Shown piece after piece: positions 32,103 to 41,101 of a DNA stretch of 44,053 nucleotides. Made by a program: the position numbers and the translations under genes. The notes below the pieces were generated by a model. That model was not told where the DNA came from and did not search any database. It was given only the letters and a program-made list of their open reading frames with translations. The DNA is taken from NCBI GenBank assembly GCA_937120495.1, contig CAKZJW010000105.1:1-44053 (forward strand). The letters are read 5' to 3'. Origin of the DNA: an uncultured Oligoflexia bacterium. GTDB lineage: Bacteria; Bdellovibrionota; Bacteriovoracia; Bacteriovoracales; Bacteriovoracaceae. Position 1 is the stretch's first letter, and every line of letters starts with the position of its first letter.

Positions 32103-34307
32103 TTACCTAATGAACAACATATCAAAGTACGTAGGAAGTGGCCAAAGCTCTTCCGAGACATTTTCTTCAAGATAAGCAATTGTATCTGCGATCCTCTCAG
32201 ATAGCGGGAAGATTTCATGTGCAATTTTCTCTGCATATTTAATATCATCTTCGCCTGTTTTTTCTTTGAGATATTTATCTAATTTTTTTGTTTCATCAAC
32301 AAGTTTCTCAACTGCATCGTTTACAGTTTTTAATAATATAAAGTCAGCTTTAGGTTCAATGCCAGCAGCTTTTTGATTTACGATAGCTTGAGCCAGTTCA
32401 TTTTTATAATTAATAGAAGCTGGAAGAATATCTTTATGAACCATATTAATTAAAGTATAGAATTCAATCTCTCTACATTTACAGTATCTCTCAACCCTTA
32501 CATTATAACGCATATCCAATTCTGTTTGAGTATACACAGCTTGTTTGATTAAAAAGTCATTGGCCTTTGTATCTTGAATGACTTTTAGAGCGTCTGCAGA
32601 AGTTTTTAAATTCGGTAACCCTCTTTTAGCCGCTTCATCTTGCCAGTCTTGAGAGTAACCATCTCCGTTAAAGACAACATTTCTAGAGTTGTTATAAAGA
32701 TCTTTTGTTATTCCCATAAGAATATCATTAATCTCTTTTCCTTCTTCTTTTTCTTTTGCAATTCTTTCATTCATTTCAACAAGTACATCTGATACTGCCG
32801 CATTTAAAATTGTAGCTGGGATACCAACATTTTGAGATGAACCAACGGCTCTAAACTCAAATTTATTTCCAGTAAATGCAAATGGAGAAGTTCTATTTCT
32901 ATCAGTATTATCTTTTACAAGTCGGGCTAGTTGATCAGTCCCAACATCTAAAAATGTATCTGTATTGGAGTCATATTTTTTCCCGTCTGCATAAGCTTCT
33001 AAGATCGCAGTAAGAGTATCTCCAAGAAAGACAGATATAATACTTGGAGGCGCTTCGTTTGCTCCAAGTCTGTGATCATTTGAATGACTGGCAATTGCCG
33101 TTCTAAGAGGGGCACCATGTCTATAAACCGCTTCACAAACCATTGCGATAACCGCTAGGAATCTATAATTTGTATGAGGTGTATCTGTTGGCTCTAGAAG
33201 ATTCCCTACACTTGCTCCACCCATTGCCCAATTTAAATGTTTACCAGAACCATTAATTCCTTGAAATGGTTTTTCATGAAGAAGACAAACAAACCCATGC
33301 TTAACAGCTACAGTTTGCAATGTGGCCATGATAATTTGGTTTTGATCTACAGCGAGATTTGCACTATCAAAAATAGGAGCTAGTTCAAACTGTCCTGGAG
33401 CAACTTCATTGTGTCTTGTCTTTGCAGGAATTCCAAGTTTATATAGCTCAACTTCAACCTCTTGCATAAATGCAAGAACTCTATCGGGAACTGTACCAAA
33501 GTAGTGATCGTCTAGTTGTTGATTTCTAGAAGTAAGTGCACCAAAAACAGTTCTTCCCCCCATAACAAGGTCTGGTCTTTCAAAATAAAGAGCCTTATCA
33601 ATAAGAAAGTATTCTTGCTCACATCCAATTGTTACATCAATTGTTTCAAGTTGATCTTCAGCTCTTGAGGAATTATTTGTAAGATTACAAAATGTTGCCG
33701 CTGCATTAGATAAATTTTCAATTGATCTTAGAAGAGGTGTTTTAATATCAAGAGCATCTCCTAAATAAGAAACAAATGCTGTTGGAATACAAAGAGTTTT
33801 TCCATTTTCAGAAGATCTTAAAAAGATTTGAGAACTTAAATCCCAAGTTGTATACCCTCTTGCTTCAAATGTTGATCTTGTTCCACCATTTGGAAAAGAA
33901 GAAGCATCTGGTTCACCTTGAATAAGCTGTGACGCTGATAGTTTCTCTATTGGTTTACCATCTTCGATTGAAAGAAAGGCATCATGCTTTTCAGCTGTTG
34001 ATCCAGTTAGTGGTTGAAACCAGTGAGTAAAGTGAGTTGTTCCTTTACTTAACGCCCAACTTAAAACTGCATTGGCATATTTTTCAGCTATATCCCTAGA
34101 GAAGTCTTTTTTCTTTGCAATAATATCAGCAATATTTTTTTTATCTTGTTTCGTTAGAATATCTGAGTCTTCAAATTTAAAAACATTTTCGCCGTAGTAA
34201 TCACTAACCCTTAATGGATTACCATTTACATCTTTTGGCATATCAAATTTTCTAGTAGGTATCTTAAATGCATTTAGCTTTACTTGAGACCTTACTTGCT
34301 TCGTCAT
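32103..34307 (-). CDS. glnN: Glutamine synthetase type III
   Basis: 734 residues, the length of GSIII rather than GSI (about 470). Signature sequences: THFTHWFQPLTGSTAEKHDAFLS, GGTRSTFEARGYTTWDLSS, IDVTIGCEQEYFLIDKALY, TRHNEVAPGQFELAPIF, NGSGKHLNWAM, NDHRLGANEAPPSIISVFLG and NRTSPFAFTGNKFEFRAVGSSQN. It makes glutamine from glutamate, ammonia and ATP in the cytoplasm as a dodecamer. The ATG has AGGAG six bases upstream. A likely promoter sits at 34353-34380 and a terminator directly behind, so it is a single-gene unit. No PII or ammonium transporter gene is adjacent. Confidence 0.97.
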   Translation of the reverse strand: MTKQVRSQVKLNAFKIPTRKFDMPKDVNGNPLRVSDYYGENVFKFEDSDILTKQDKKNIADIIAKKKDFSRDIAEKYANAVLSWALSKGTTHFTHWFQPLTGSTAEKHDAFLSIEDGKPIEKLSASQLIQGEPDASSFPNGGTRSTFEARGYTTWDLSSQIFLRSSENGKTLCIPTAFVSYLGDALDIKTPLLRSIENLSNAAATFCNLTNNSSRAEDQLETIDVTIGCEQEYFLIDKALYFERPDLVMGGRTVFGALTSRNQQLDDHYFGTVPDRVLAFMQEVEVELYKLGIPAKTRHNEVAPGQFELAPIFDSANLAVDQNQIIMATLQTVAVKHGFVCLLHEKPFQGINGSGKHLNWAMGGASVGNLLEPTDTPHTNYRFLAVIAMVCEAVYRHGAPLRTAIASHSNDHRLGANEAPPSIISVFLGDTLTAILEAYADGKKYDSNTDTFLDVGTDQLARLVKDNTDRNRTSPFAFTGNKFEFRAVGSSQNVGIPATILNAAVSDVLVEMNERIAKEKEEGKEINDILMGITKDLYNNSRNVVFNGDGYSQDWQDEAAKRGLPNLKTSADALKVIQDTKANDFLIKQAVYTQTELDMRYNVRVERYCKCREIEFYTLINMVHKDILPASINYKNELAQAIVNQKAAGIEPKADFILLKTVNDAVEKLVDETKKLDKYLKEKTGEDDIKYAEKIAHEIFPLSERIADTIAYLEENVSEELWPLPTYFDMLFIR

Positions 34308-34352
34308 ACTTACTCCTTAGTGAAAAGCAAATTCAATTCATAAATCCCTATA

Positions 34353-34380
34353 ATTATATAAGATTTTGAAAAATTCTAAA
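34353..34380 (-). promoter_or_regulatory. Candidate sigma-70 promoter of glnN
   Basis: Minus strand TTTAGA, 16-base spacer, then a perfect TATAAT at 34353-34358. It lies about 46 bases before the glnN start. The -35 matches four of six consensus bases. It overlaps the end region of the upstream cysteine-cluster gene intergenic space. Confidence 0.45.
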
Positions 34381-34395
34381 GAGGAATATTTGTTT

Positions 34396-34983
34396 CTAAT
34401 TATTTAAGTTGATTATTTCTAAAAGAGCTGCAGGGATATTTTTTTTAGACCAAAGCAAAGAGAAATGCTCTGCTATTTCTTCATTAACTAATTTTTCTAC
34501 TATTTCATATTTTTGTTCTCTAGCATGATGGGCTTCATCATAGACTCCACACTTTCCAGCGACATTCACACCCTTTTCTTTCGAGTTAAAGCCAAGGCAA
34601 CCATAAGGCTTATGCTTAGGAGAGACCGAGCACCCAAGCCCTCCTTCATTAAAGAAAGGGCAGGTATAATTTCTTCTAAACTCTCGTCCTTTACCAATGA
34701 ATATTTCTTTATCAAGCCTGAATTCCGAAATGTTTAATTTTAACCTTGAAACTAAAGACTCATCAATTCTCCCCTTTCTCTTTAAGTAGAGATAAAGCTC
34801 AATTGCTTCCAGTGGAGTTACAAGCATTGAGTTGTGTGCATAAGTACAACAAAGGCCAGAGCAAGCAGAGCAATCCATTCCCTGATCATTTAACTCTCTC
34901 ATATAGTTATTAAGCTCCTCTCGCCTAAGCTCAGGAGTATCTAACTTATGTCTCAAGTAAATTTCTTTTAAATATTTTTCCAT
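34396..34983 (-). CDS. YkgJ-type cysteine-cluster protein
   Basis: 195 residues. N-terminal CSACSGLCCTYAHN (C-x2-C-x3-CC), then YTCPFFNEGGLGCSVSPKHKPYGCLGF and NVAGKCGVYD. This is the signature of the YkgJ/CxxCxxCC family, predicted to bind Zn or an Fe-S cluster. Its biological role is not established. Cytoplasmic; no signal peptide. It stands alone, 88 bases upstream of glnN on the same strand, divergent from the exported metalloprotease-like gene. Confidence 0.85.
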   Translation of the reverse strand: MEKYLKEIYLRHKLDTPELRREELNNYMRELNDQGMDCSACSGLCCTYAHNSMLVTPLEAIELYLYLKRKGRIDESLVSRLKLNISEFRLDKEIFIGKGREFRRNYTCPFFNEGGLGCSVSPKHKPYGCLGFNSKEKGVNVAGKCGVYDEAHHAREQKYEIVEKLVNEEIAEHFSLLWSKKNIPAALLEIINLNN

Positions 34984-35087
34984 GATGAGTAAAAAATTCC
35001 TCTTTGCAAAAATTCATAATTTGTACCTATCAATTTACCGATCTGATTAACACACACGAGCTTATGAAACAAATAAAGGAATTTCTG

Positions 35088-35753
35088 ATGAAAAATTTAC
35101 TGCTAATCATCTGTATATCAAACCTATTTATAGCAAATGCCTACTCTTTTGGTCACGCAGACTTTGTTGAACTAGATGCTAATTCTCCCGTTGAGGATAT
35201 GTCTACAGATCATCTTGTAAGCTATCCCTCTAAGACTGGTGAGCTCAATTCAAATATACATATGAGAAACTTCACTTCAAGAGACCAACAAAAAGTAAAT
35301 CTCGCAAACCAAATACTTCTTGAAATCATTAACTCAGAAGAATTTAAAGACAGAGTTTTAAATTTTACCTTTAAGGGTGAAAAACAGTTTAATGATAATC
35401 AAGGAAAAACAAATCAACAGATATATGACCATCTGATGACTGGCTCAGAAGTATTAATGCCAGGAAGTGCAGGTACGATGAATTTTGACCTCACTCTTTA
35501 CAAGAGTAAGAATCCTTGGTCGAAAGTTAAAGGTTACACAAAGCCAGATACAATGAGAATTTGGATCAATAAAAAGTTCTTTAGAAAAAGCTCATGGAAG
35601 CCTCGTGATGTTGCTGCAAATATGATGCATGAATGGATTCACAAAATGGGTTATACCCACGACTATAAGTATAACCAGGATCGCCAATATACCGTACCCT
35701 ATGCCATCGGTTATATTCTAAACGATATTGCCCAAGAACTTGGTTACGAATAG
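35088..35753 (+). CDS. Exported HEWIH metalloprotease-like protein
   Basis: 221 residues from ATG 35088, which follows AAGGA and gives a clean signal peptide (MKNLLLIICISNLFIANAYSFGH). Frames starting earlier (35004) would bury it. The mature part is 200 residues with MMHEWIHKMGYTHDYKYN near residue 180, a HExxH zinc-binding motif with a following His, as in small secreted metallopeptidases. KPDTMRIWINKKFFRKSSW lies before it. It probably acts in the periplasm or outside the cell. No pro-domain is obvious. No recognised family beyond the motif. Divergent from the cysteine-cluster gene. Confidence 0.65.
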   Translation: MKNLLLIICISNLFIANAYSFGHADFVELDANSPVEDMSTDHLVSYPSKTGELNSNIHMRNFTSRDQQKVNLANQILLEIINSEEFKDRVLNFTFKGEKQFNDNQGKTNQQIYDHLMTGSEVLMPGSAGTMNFDLTLYKSKNPWSKVKGYTKPDTMRIWINKKFFRKSSWKPRDVAANMMHEWIHKMGYTHDYKYNQDRQYTVPYAIGYILNDIAQELGYE

Positions 35754-35824
35754 CCTGTATTTTTTACAACAAAGCAAAACTCACTACTAAATAATGCTAG
35801 TATACAGTCTCTTAGGAGATAAAA

Positions 35825-36103
35825 ATGAAACTAGCAAAATTCAAGATTATTACACACAATGAAGCTCAACAAATTGATGAAAAGACAAGTCTTCTAATAA
35901 ATCTTGATCATATTATAAGTGTAAAACCAATTAAACTGACGACTGCTGAACGCGAGGTTATCGATGGTTATTGGATAAGACTTAGTAATGGAAAAAAGTA
36001 TAAGGCCATTCAAATTCCAGAAAGTATCAAAGCTGTTTTCAATGAAGAACTTCCTCAAGTAAAATTGAGTGAAACAAATTTTCACGAAAATAATCTTCAA
36101 TAA
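35825..36103 (+). CDS. Small conserved-looking protein of unknown function
   Basis: 92 residues, no signal peptide, starting behind TAGGAGATAAAA, a strong ribosome site. Sequence INLDHIISVKPIKLTTAEREVIDGYWIRLSNGKKYKAIQIPESI reads as a small beta-rich domain. It is not unlike FlbD-style or single-domain regulatory proteins (xxNxxxIxxVxP ... TxxDGxxLxV), but that is a weak likeness. It ends head-on to the HAD gene with no gap between the stops. Function unknown. Confidence 0.6.
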   Translation: MKLAKFKIITHNEAQQIDEKTSLLINLDHIISVKPIKLTTAEREVIDGYWIRLSNGKKYKAIQIPESIKAVFNEELPQVKLSETNFHENNLQ

Positions 36104-36730
36104 TTAACGATACCAATTTGCTTTAATTACATGTGCTCCAGCTGAAGATGCGGCTTTTATACCTGTTTTGGAATCTTCAAATACAATTGACTCATTAGCA
36201 TTTACTGATAACTTTTCAAAACAGTTTAGGTACGGAAGAGGATCGGGCTTAGATTTTTCTGCATCCCCTCTTGATAAAATCAAATCAAAATATTCATTCA
36301 ATCCCAGTTTATTAAAAAACAATTCAGTTGTTGATTTTTCACTCGCAGTAACTAGTGCAACTAGGTATTTTTCTTTTTTAAGATTTTTAATTAACTCTAA
36401 TAAATTCTCATGCACCATTGTTTTTAAAACAGATTCATCATTTAAATACTCTGAGAATTTTTCATTTTTTAAGTCGATGAACTCACTATAGCTCAGCTTT
36501 GGAATCATTTGATGCGATAGAAGCTTCTCATAAGCTTCCAACTCACAAACACCAGTCAACTGCTCTATCAATTTTTTAGATGTATTACTTGGTCTTGGAA
36601 CAAAGTGCTTTAAAGCTCTGGTGTGAAGGATTTCAGAATTAAGCAAGGTTCCGTCCATATCAAATACAACGGCACGAACTCCATCTAGTTCAAGGTCATC
36701 TAGAGTTGGTATATCAGTTAATTCTTTCAT
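36104..36730 (-). CDS. HAD-superfamily hydrolase, subfamily IA (beta-phosphoglucomutase-like)
   Basis: 208 residues. Motif I VVFDMDGTLLNSEILH (nucleophile Asp and acid/base Asp), a helical cap with LSYSEFIDLKNEKFSEYL, motif II LVTASEKS, motif III with Lys in SRGDAEKSKPDPLPYL and motif IV VFEDSKTGIKAASSAGAHVIKA. This is the pattern of small phosphosugar phosphatases/phosphomutases. Substrate cannot be read. It follows the 887-residue lipoprotein gene by 8 bases on the same strand, so probably one transcript. Confidence 0.9.
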   Translation of the reverse strand: MKELTDIPTLDDLELDGVRAVVFDMDGTLLNSEILHTRALKHFVPRPSNTSKKLIEQLTGVCELEAYEKLLSHQMIPKLSYSEFIDLKNEKFSEYLNDESVLKTMVHENLLELIKNLKKEKYLVALVTASEKSTTELFFNKLGLNEYFDLILSRGDAEKSKPDPLPYLNCFEKLSVNANESIVFEDSKTGIKAASSAGAHVIKANWYR

Positions 36731-36738
36731 TTTGATTA

Positions 36739-39402
36739 TTACTCAACATCTTGCCAGTTATATTCCCACGTTTTACCATCATCAGGTTGACATAATTTAT
36801 CAGGGTCACCAGCAGCACATTCTTCACACTTGAATGGATAGTCTTTGGCATTGTCAGATTCTACACCAAGAGTTTTTAGAATCGTTGCAATTGTTGTTCT
36901 CGTTGCATCAGCTCTTTTATTAACTCGAACTAAGAATTTTGCGTAATCCCATAGACTATTAAAGTTCGAAGTATCAGGTGTTTTTCCATACTTAACTAAG
37001 TATTGAAAAATAGATTTTGAAAGCTTAGTCATAAAGCCACCATTTGGAGCCACAAGACTTTGGATTGCACCTTCATAAACTTCATAATATGCACTTAAAA
37101 CTTCATTCGTTTCAGATGCCGTTTTCTTACAAATTTTATATTTTCTTAAAAAGTTATCATCACAGCCATCATCCATTTTGTTATTTTCATTAATATCAAA
37201 ACGAAGAAGAGTTGATTCTACATTTAGAAGACCTGCAAAAATACCAAAGGCATCAGTTTCTGTCATAGCGAGCTCAACTTCATCACCATTACTGTCCTGA
37301 ACCATTGTCCCTGAACAAGTTCTTGTGAAAGAGTCTGTCTCATTTATAAACTTAGAATATTTTGCAGATTCAATTGGTTCTTGACCTGGCTCTAGAGAGT
37401 TTTGAAGCTCTTTTACATATGAGTGAAGAAGAGGCATATAGTCAGCAAGTCTCTTTCCATCATCATCTGCCATTTCACTTGATAAAACAGTTAAGAATTT
37501 ATTTTTAAAACATCTAACATGGAATCTTCCGTACTGATCAACATCTTTTCCACACTCTTGTCTCATTAGATCATTGAACGAATCACGAACTTTCATTGCC
37601 GTTAATACACCAACAAAAAATTCTGTAATTTCTGGGACTTCCATACAGATTTTATTTTTATTACATCCATCCGATTGATTTTGAAATAACGTGGCCATAA
37701 GAACCAAGTTCTCAGCCGTACTTGTAACCTCTGGAGCATATCTATTACCATCCACTTCTGCTGGAAACGGAAGAAAATTACCATTGTCATCTTTTTTATA
37801 CTTACGTCCAATCTTAGTTAGACCTAGCTCTTGAAGAAGTCTTTTTAGTTGTTCAATTAATGGTTTAACACCTGTTGCAAGTTGCATATGGTAACCACCA
37901 CGTGCATCTGGATGCTCTTCTCCATATTCAGACATTACAACTTTAAAAGCATATTCTAGAGCACTGATTTCAACCATACCTGTTGCATTTCTTTTATAAC
38001 TGAATCCAAAGGTTGGAGATGTTTCTGAGCCTTTAAAATATTTATATTTATAAGCAATTTCAGCAAAGTGATCTCTAAACATTCTTTCTCTTTCAGAGAA
38101 AACCGGATAATCGCTAAAATCAATTGAGATCGGTTGAGGTGAGTTTAGATCATCTTCATACTCATCATACATATTAAAGAAAAACTCAGCTTCATCAAAA
38201 ATATTACTTCCATGATCTAAAATTGTATAAAGCTCTTTTGTATCAATATAAGTTTTTGCATTTTCAGGTTCATCAGGACGTTCTCCGCCTGTTAGAATCC
38301 TTTTAATTTCAGCAATTTCTCGTGGAAATTTTCTTAAATAAATAGAGAAGTCGATTGGCTCTTCCTCTTCAACCTCTTCATCATTTGTATTATCAGCTAC
38401 AGTATCAGCTCCTTCCTCAGTTGGCTTCTCTGGCTCTTCAGCGTCAGGGTCACCTACCTCAGGGATTAGCTTTTCAAGTGCATCAAAAACCTCACCGAAG
38501 CTTGCTACTTTCTTAGTGCTATATCTTCCATAAAAAAGACTTTTTCTAACATCAACAATATCTTGATTATAAACTTCAAACATCTTTCTAGTGTCATCTT
38601 TGAAGTCAAATTTTTCTGTCTTGGATAAATCAAAAGCAATTGCCATTAAGGCTGGTATCTTTGCGATAGAGTCTGCAAGTTCAATATTGTTAAGAGACTT
38701 TTTTGTCCCACCAAGAAAGATTGTTTTTAGAAAAAGTAGAGATTTAATCTTATCAAGGTCTTCTTTATCCTGTTGATTCTTACCTTTAAAAAAGTTCTCT
38801 AAGAATTTTACTGTATCAATTGTATCTACTCGACCGGCACGGTTTCTATTTATCATAGAGCTCAGCTTGTCCGAGATTAAGATCATAGCATTTTCTACTT
38901 GAGTTCTCTCAGAGATATGTCTAGAGAAGTTTACTTTATCATCTGAATCAAAAAGCTTATAAACCTTCCAAACATTGGCGTTAAAAAAGACTAGAAGATC
39001 AATAATCTTATCCATATCTCTTTTAACAATATATCCGTTTTCTCCACCAAAGATTAAAAAACTCAGCTCGAATAACGACTCTACAATAGGGACAATATCA
39101 TCATCACCAACGTCAACGATATCAGTATCAAGAACGTCTAAAAGGGTCTTTTTTGAAATAACTCCAGGGCGGTCCGTCTTAACAAATTTTAAAAGAAGGT
39201 CAACCATGTCAGCGACACAAAGGATATCCCCTTTAATATTTCGTTCTAAAATTTCTGAAAAAGCATCTGAATCGAAGTCACATTTGGCACCTAAGAGACG
39301 ACTCCCAAAGGAAGACTTTCCCTTTTCGGTCATAAAAAGGTCACCACAAGAACTTGTGATTAAAATTATAAACATGAATAAAGTTAAAAATCGTTTTTGC
39401 AT
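36739..39402 (-). CDS. Large lipoprotein with EF-hand-like segments
   Basis: 887 residues. Lipoprotein signal MQKRFLTLFMFIILITSSCGDLF. Mostly helical, with an acidic low-complexity linker near residues 325-350 (EPEKPTEEGADTVADN, DEEVEEEEP). LLRFDINENNKMDDGCDD near residue 735 has the spacing of an EF-hand calcium loop (D-x-N-x-N-x-M-D-D). Helix-rich stretches such as YKLFDSDDKVNFSRHI look like degenerate EF-hands. Eight or more cysteines occur (KNKICMEV, MRQECGKD, RTCSGT, CDDN, KICKKT, ECAAGDPDKLC). I recognise no family. The HAD gene follows after 8 bases. Confidence 0.65.
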   Translation of the reverse strand: MQKRFLTLFMFIILITSSCGDLFMTEKGKSSFGSRLLGAKCDFDSDAFSEILERNIKGDILCVADMVDLLLKFVKTDRPGVISKKTLLDVLDTDIVDVGDDDIVPIVESLFELSFLIFGGENGYIVKRDMDKIIDLLVFFNANVWKVYKLFDSDDKVNFSRHISERTQVENAMILISDKLSSMINRNRAGRVDTIDTVKFLENFFKGKNQQDKEDLDKIKSLLFLKTIFLGGTKKSLNNIELADSIAKIPALMAIAFDLSKTEKFDFKDDTRKMFEVYNQDIVDVRKSLFYGRYSTKKVASFGEVFDALEKLIPEVGDPDAEEPEKPTEEGADTVADNTNDEEVEEEEPIDFSIYLRKFPREIAEIKRILTGGERPDEPENAKTYIDTKELYTILDHGSNIFDEAEFFFNMYDEYEDDLNSPQPISIDFSDYPVFSERERMFRDHFAEIAYKYKYFKGSETSPTFGFSYKRNATGMVEISALEYAFKVVMSEYGEEHPDARGGYHMQLATGVKPLIEQLKRLLQELGLTKIGRKYKKDDNGNFLPFPAEVDGNRYAPEVTSTAENLVLMATLFQNQSDGCNKNKICMEVPEITEFFVGVLTAMKVRDSFNDLMRQECGKDVDQYGRFHVRCFKNKFLTVLSSEMADDDGKRLADYMPLLHSYVKELQNSLEPGQEPIESAKYSKFINETDSFTRTCSGTMVQDSNGDEVELAMTETDAFGIFAGLLNVESTLLRFDINENNKMDDGCDDNFLRKYKICKKTASETNEVLSAYYEVYEGAIQSLVAPNGGFMTKLSKSIFQYLVKYGKTPDTSNFNSLWDYAKFLVRVNKRADATRTTIATILKTLGVESDNAKDYPFKCEECAAGDPDKLCQPDDGKTWEYNWQDVE

Positions 39403-39714
39403 TATTCCCTACATCCTTAAAAATTCTTTGATCTGCACTACACTAAATCTTAGCATTTTTAAGTATTTACCACTTTAAGGTATCAAAATTTTCCTAGCTT
39501 TGAGACGCTTAAAGTTTACTCTAATACTCTTATACCAAGTAAATACAGGCGTGTACTTAACATTTGGCAGGTTATGTAATGATTACGCAATGCGCATAAA
39601 TATTTTTCACTTATGGGTATTTTAAATACAAATTAGTTATTTTATACAATTCTGCCATGCAATAATAACAACTTAAACCACTCTTTTTGGCCTTAAAATT
39701 GCTTTAACTTCTAT
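39403..39714. other. Divergent intergenic region
   Basis: 312 bases between two outward-pointing exported-protein genes. It must hold both promoters; a TATACA box at 39643-39648 upstream of the cytochrome-like gene is the only one I would name. It also holds GATTACGCAATGCGCATAAA (39579-39598), with a short imperfect dyad. No reading frame of note and no RNA gene recognised. Confidence 0.35.
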
Positions 39715-40779
39715 ATGAAAAAACTAATATCTATTGCACTACTTTGTTGTTCATTCTTTACTCACGCTTCAATTGTTCATAAAGACATGACAGCAACTGA
39801 GTACTTTAAGGTTTTTGACTATACAGACAAAAATAATCACAAAGATTCATTCTCAATCGAAACTAAGTTGGTAAGTCGCAGTCGAGAGATTATTGACTAT
39901 CTAAATGCTAACCCTGAATACACACCTCTTAGAAGAAAACATTCTTCTAAAGAAAAACTAGCAATGATCCTTGTTTACACAAGCATGCTACTTATGAATA
40001 ACAATAATGGTTTAATTCAAGGAGAGCTATCTCCAGAGCTTCTTACAGAGCTTCCACACACTGTTGATAAAGACAATACAAAACAAGAAATCAGTACTCG
40101 ATATGAACTAGCTGAGAGTTTTCTCAGATTTGCTCGAAAGCTTCTTCCAAACAATGTTCGTATCATGGCTTGGCATTCATCAAACATGCTTAGAATGCAA
40201 AAGTACAATACCGGCAAAGTGTCTGAGGAAGTTTTAGATTGGATCATTTCAATGACAAAAGATTATCCAATTTTTCACCTCTTCAATGCTCTAACTGTGG
40301 CCAGTGACTATGACTTTGGAGAAAAGAGAAATAAAGTTATCTTTGATACTGTCGAGCTAATGAATTCAACGGACTCCCCTTGTTTTCCCCCAATAAAATT
40401 TTTAAGAAAGGGTGAAGCTAAAAACTGTAATACAACAAAAAAGACACCTTATGCTATGCAAGGAACTTCTGTTTATATGGGTGATGTTTATCTAAAAGAG
40501 GCCATGAAGCCCGCTCTAAGCGCAGAAGATAAGCAAAAGTATCTTAAGAAGGCATTGGGTATTTACAGACGGCCAAAGCTCTTTAAGCCTATTAGGACTC
40601 AGTTTTGGAAATTAAAGAAGAATTTAAATAACAGAATTAAAATGATTAAAACCCTTCAATCGGGCCATGAGGTCGACAGTGAGTTTTTTAAAACGAGAGA
40701 GTATCTCGATATATATACTTGCAAGAGTTGTCATCAAGGTGGGAAAGATAGGTCGGCATTGAAGATAAATTTACCATAG
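39715..40779 (+). CDS. Exported protein with C-terminal CxxCH haem motif
   Basis: 354 residues. Signal peptide MKKLISIALLCCSFFTHASI. The body is helical (RYELAESFLRFARKLLPNN, MAWHSSNMLRMQKY, KEAMKPALSAEDKQKYLKKALGIYRR). Only in the last 25 residues comes YTCKSCHQGGKDRSALKI, a CxxCH motif that would attach c-type haem, but with little room for a usual cytochrome fold and no obvious distal Met. The pattern resembles the ends of planctomycete-style or di-haem exported proteins cut short, or a single haem held by the body. Function unknown. Periplasmic, needing Ccm-type maturation if the motif is used. Confidence 0.65.
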   Translation: MKKLISIALLCCSFFTHASIVHKDMTATEYFKVFDYTDKNNHKDSFSIETKLVSRSREIIDYLNANPEYTPLRRKHSSKEKLAMILVYTSMLLMNNNNGLIQGELSPELLTELPHTVDKDNTKQEISTRYELAESFLRFARKLLPNNVRIMAWHSSNMLRMQKYNTGKVSEEVLDWIISMTKDYPIFHLFNALTVASDYDFGEKRNKVIFDTVELMNSTDSPCFPPIKFLRKGEAKNCNTTKKTPYAMQGTSVYMGDVYLKEAMKPALSAEDKQKYLKKALGIYRRPKLFKPIRTQFWKLKKNLNNRIKMIKTLQSGHEVDSEFFKTREYLDIYTCKSCHQGGKDRSALKINLP

Positions 40780-40796
40780 GAATATTTCCTAGTGTA

Positions 40797-40825
40797 TTGA
40801 CAAAGTTTACTAAAAGCCTTAAATT
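40797..40825 (+). promoter_or_regulatory. Candidate sigma-70 promoter of tRNA-Arg
   Basis: A perfect TTGACA at 40797-40802, a 17-base spacer and TAAATT at 40820-40825. It would start transcription near 40832, about 48 bases before the tRNA. Confidence 0.55.
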
Positions 40826-40879
40826 CTATGACCAATCTAATATTTATCTTAGTAATTCAAGGTATTTATAGAACTAAAC

Positions 40880-40956
<77 letters not shown>

Positions 40957-40977
40957 TTAAAATAAAAATGAATTCAA

Positions 40978-41003
40978 AGCCCTGTTTTTACAGGGCTTTT
41001 TTT
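40978..41003 (+). terminator. Rho-independent terminator after tRNA-Arg
   Basis: AGCCCTG / CAGGGCT stem with a TTTTTA loop followed by a run of seven T (from 40998). It also separates the tRNA from the integrase gene converging on it. Confidence 0.9.
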
Positions 41004-41018
41004 ATGAGTAAAAATTTT

Positions 41019-41099
41019 GTTGCCAATTGTTGCCAATCCAAACATAAGTAAAGGTTTTTAATTTGTTCATTATCAGTTTTGTTGCCAATCTGTTGCCAA
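41019..41099. repeat. Four GTTGCCAA direct repeats beside the integrase gene
   Basis: GTTGCCAA occurs at 41019, 41029, 41081 and 41092, as two pairs with start-to-start spacing of 10 and 11 bases, about one helix turn. The pairs are separated by about 60 bases. They lie between the tRNA terminator and the integrase stop. Paired short repeats next to an attachment site are typical arm-type binding sites for tyrosine integrases; that use is inference. Confidence 0.8.
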
Positions 41100-41101
41100 A
41101 T

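Noticed and set aside
39559..39580. A second sigma-54 promoter (TTTGGCAGGTTATGTAATGA)
   Set aside because: The -24 part is partial (TGGCAG) and there is no TTGC at the right spacing.
40776..40790. TAGGAATATTTCCTA inverted repeat as a terminator of the cytochrome-like gene
   Set aside because: The stem is short and AT-rich and no T-run follows it.
41019..41099. CRISPR array
   Set aside because: Repeat units are only 8 bases, spacing is one helix turn within pairs, and there are no spacers or cas genes; integrase sites fit better.
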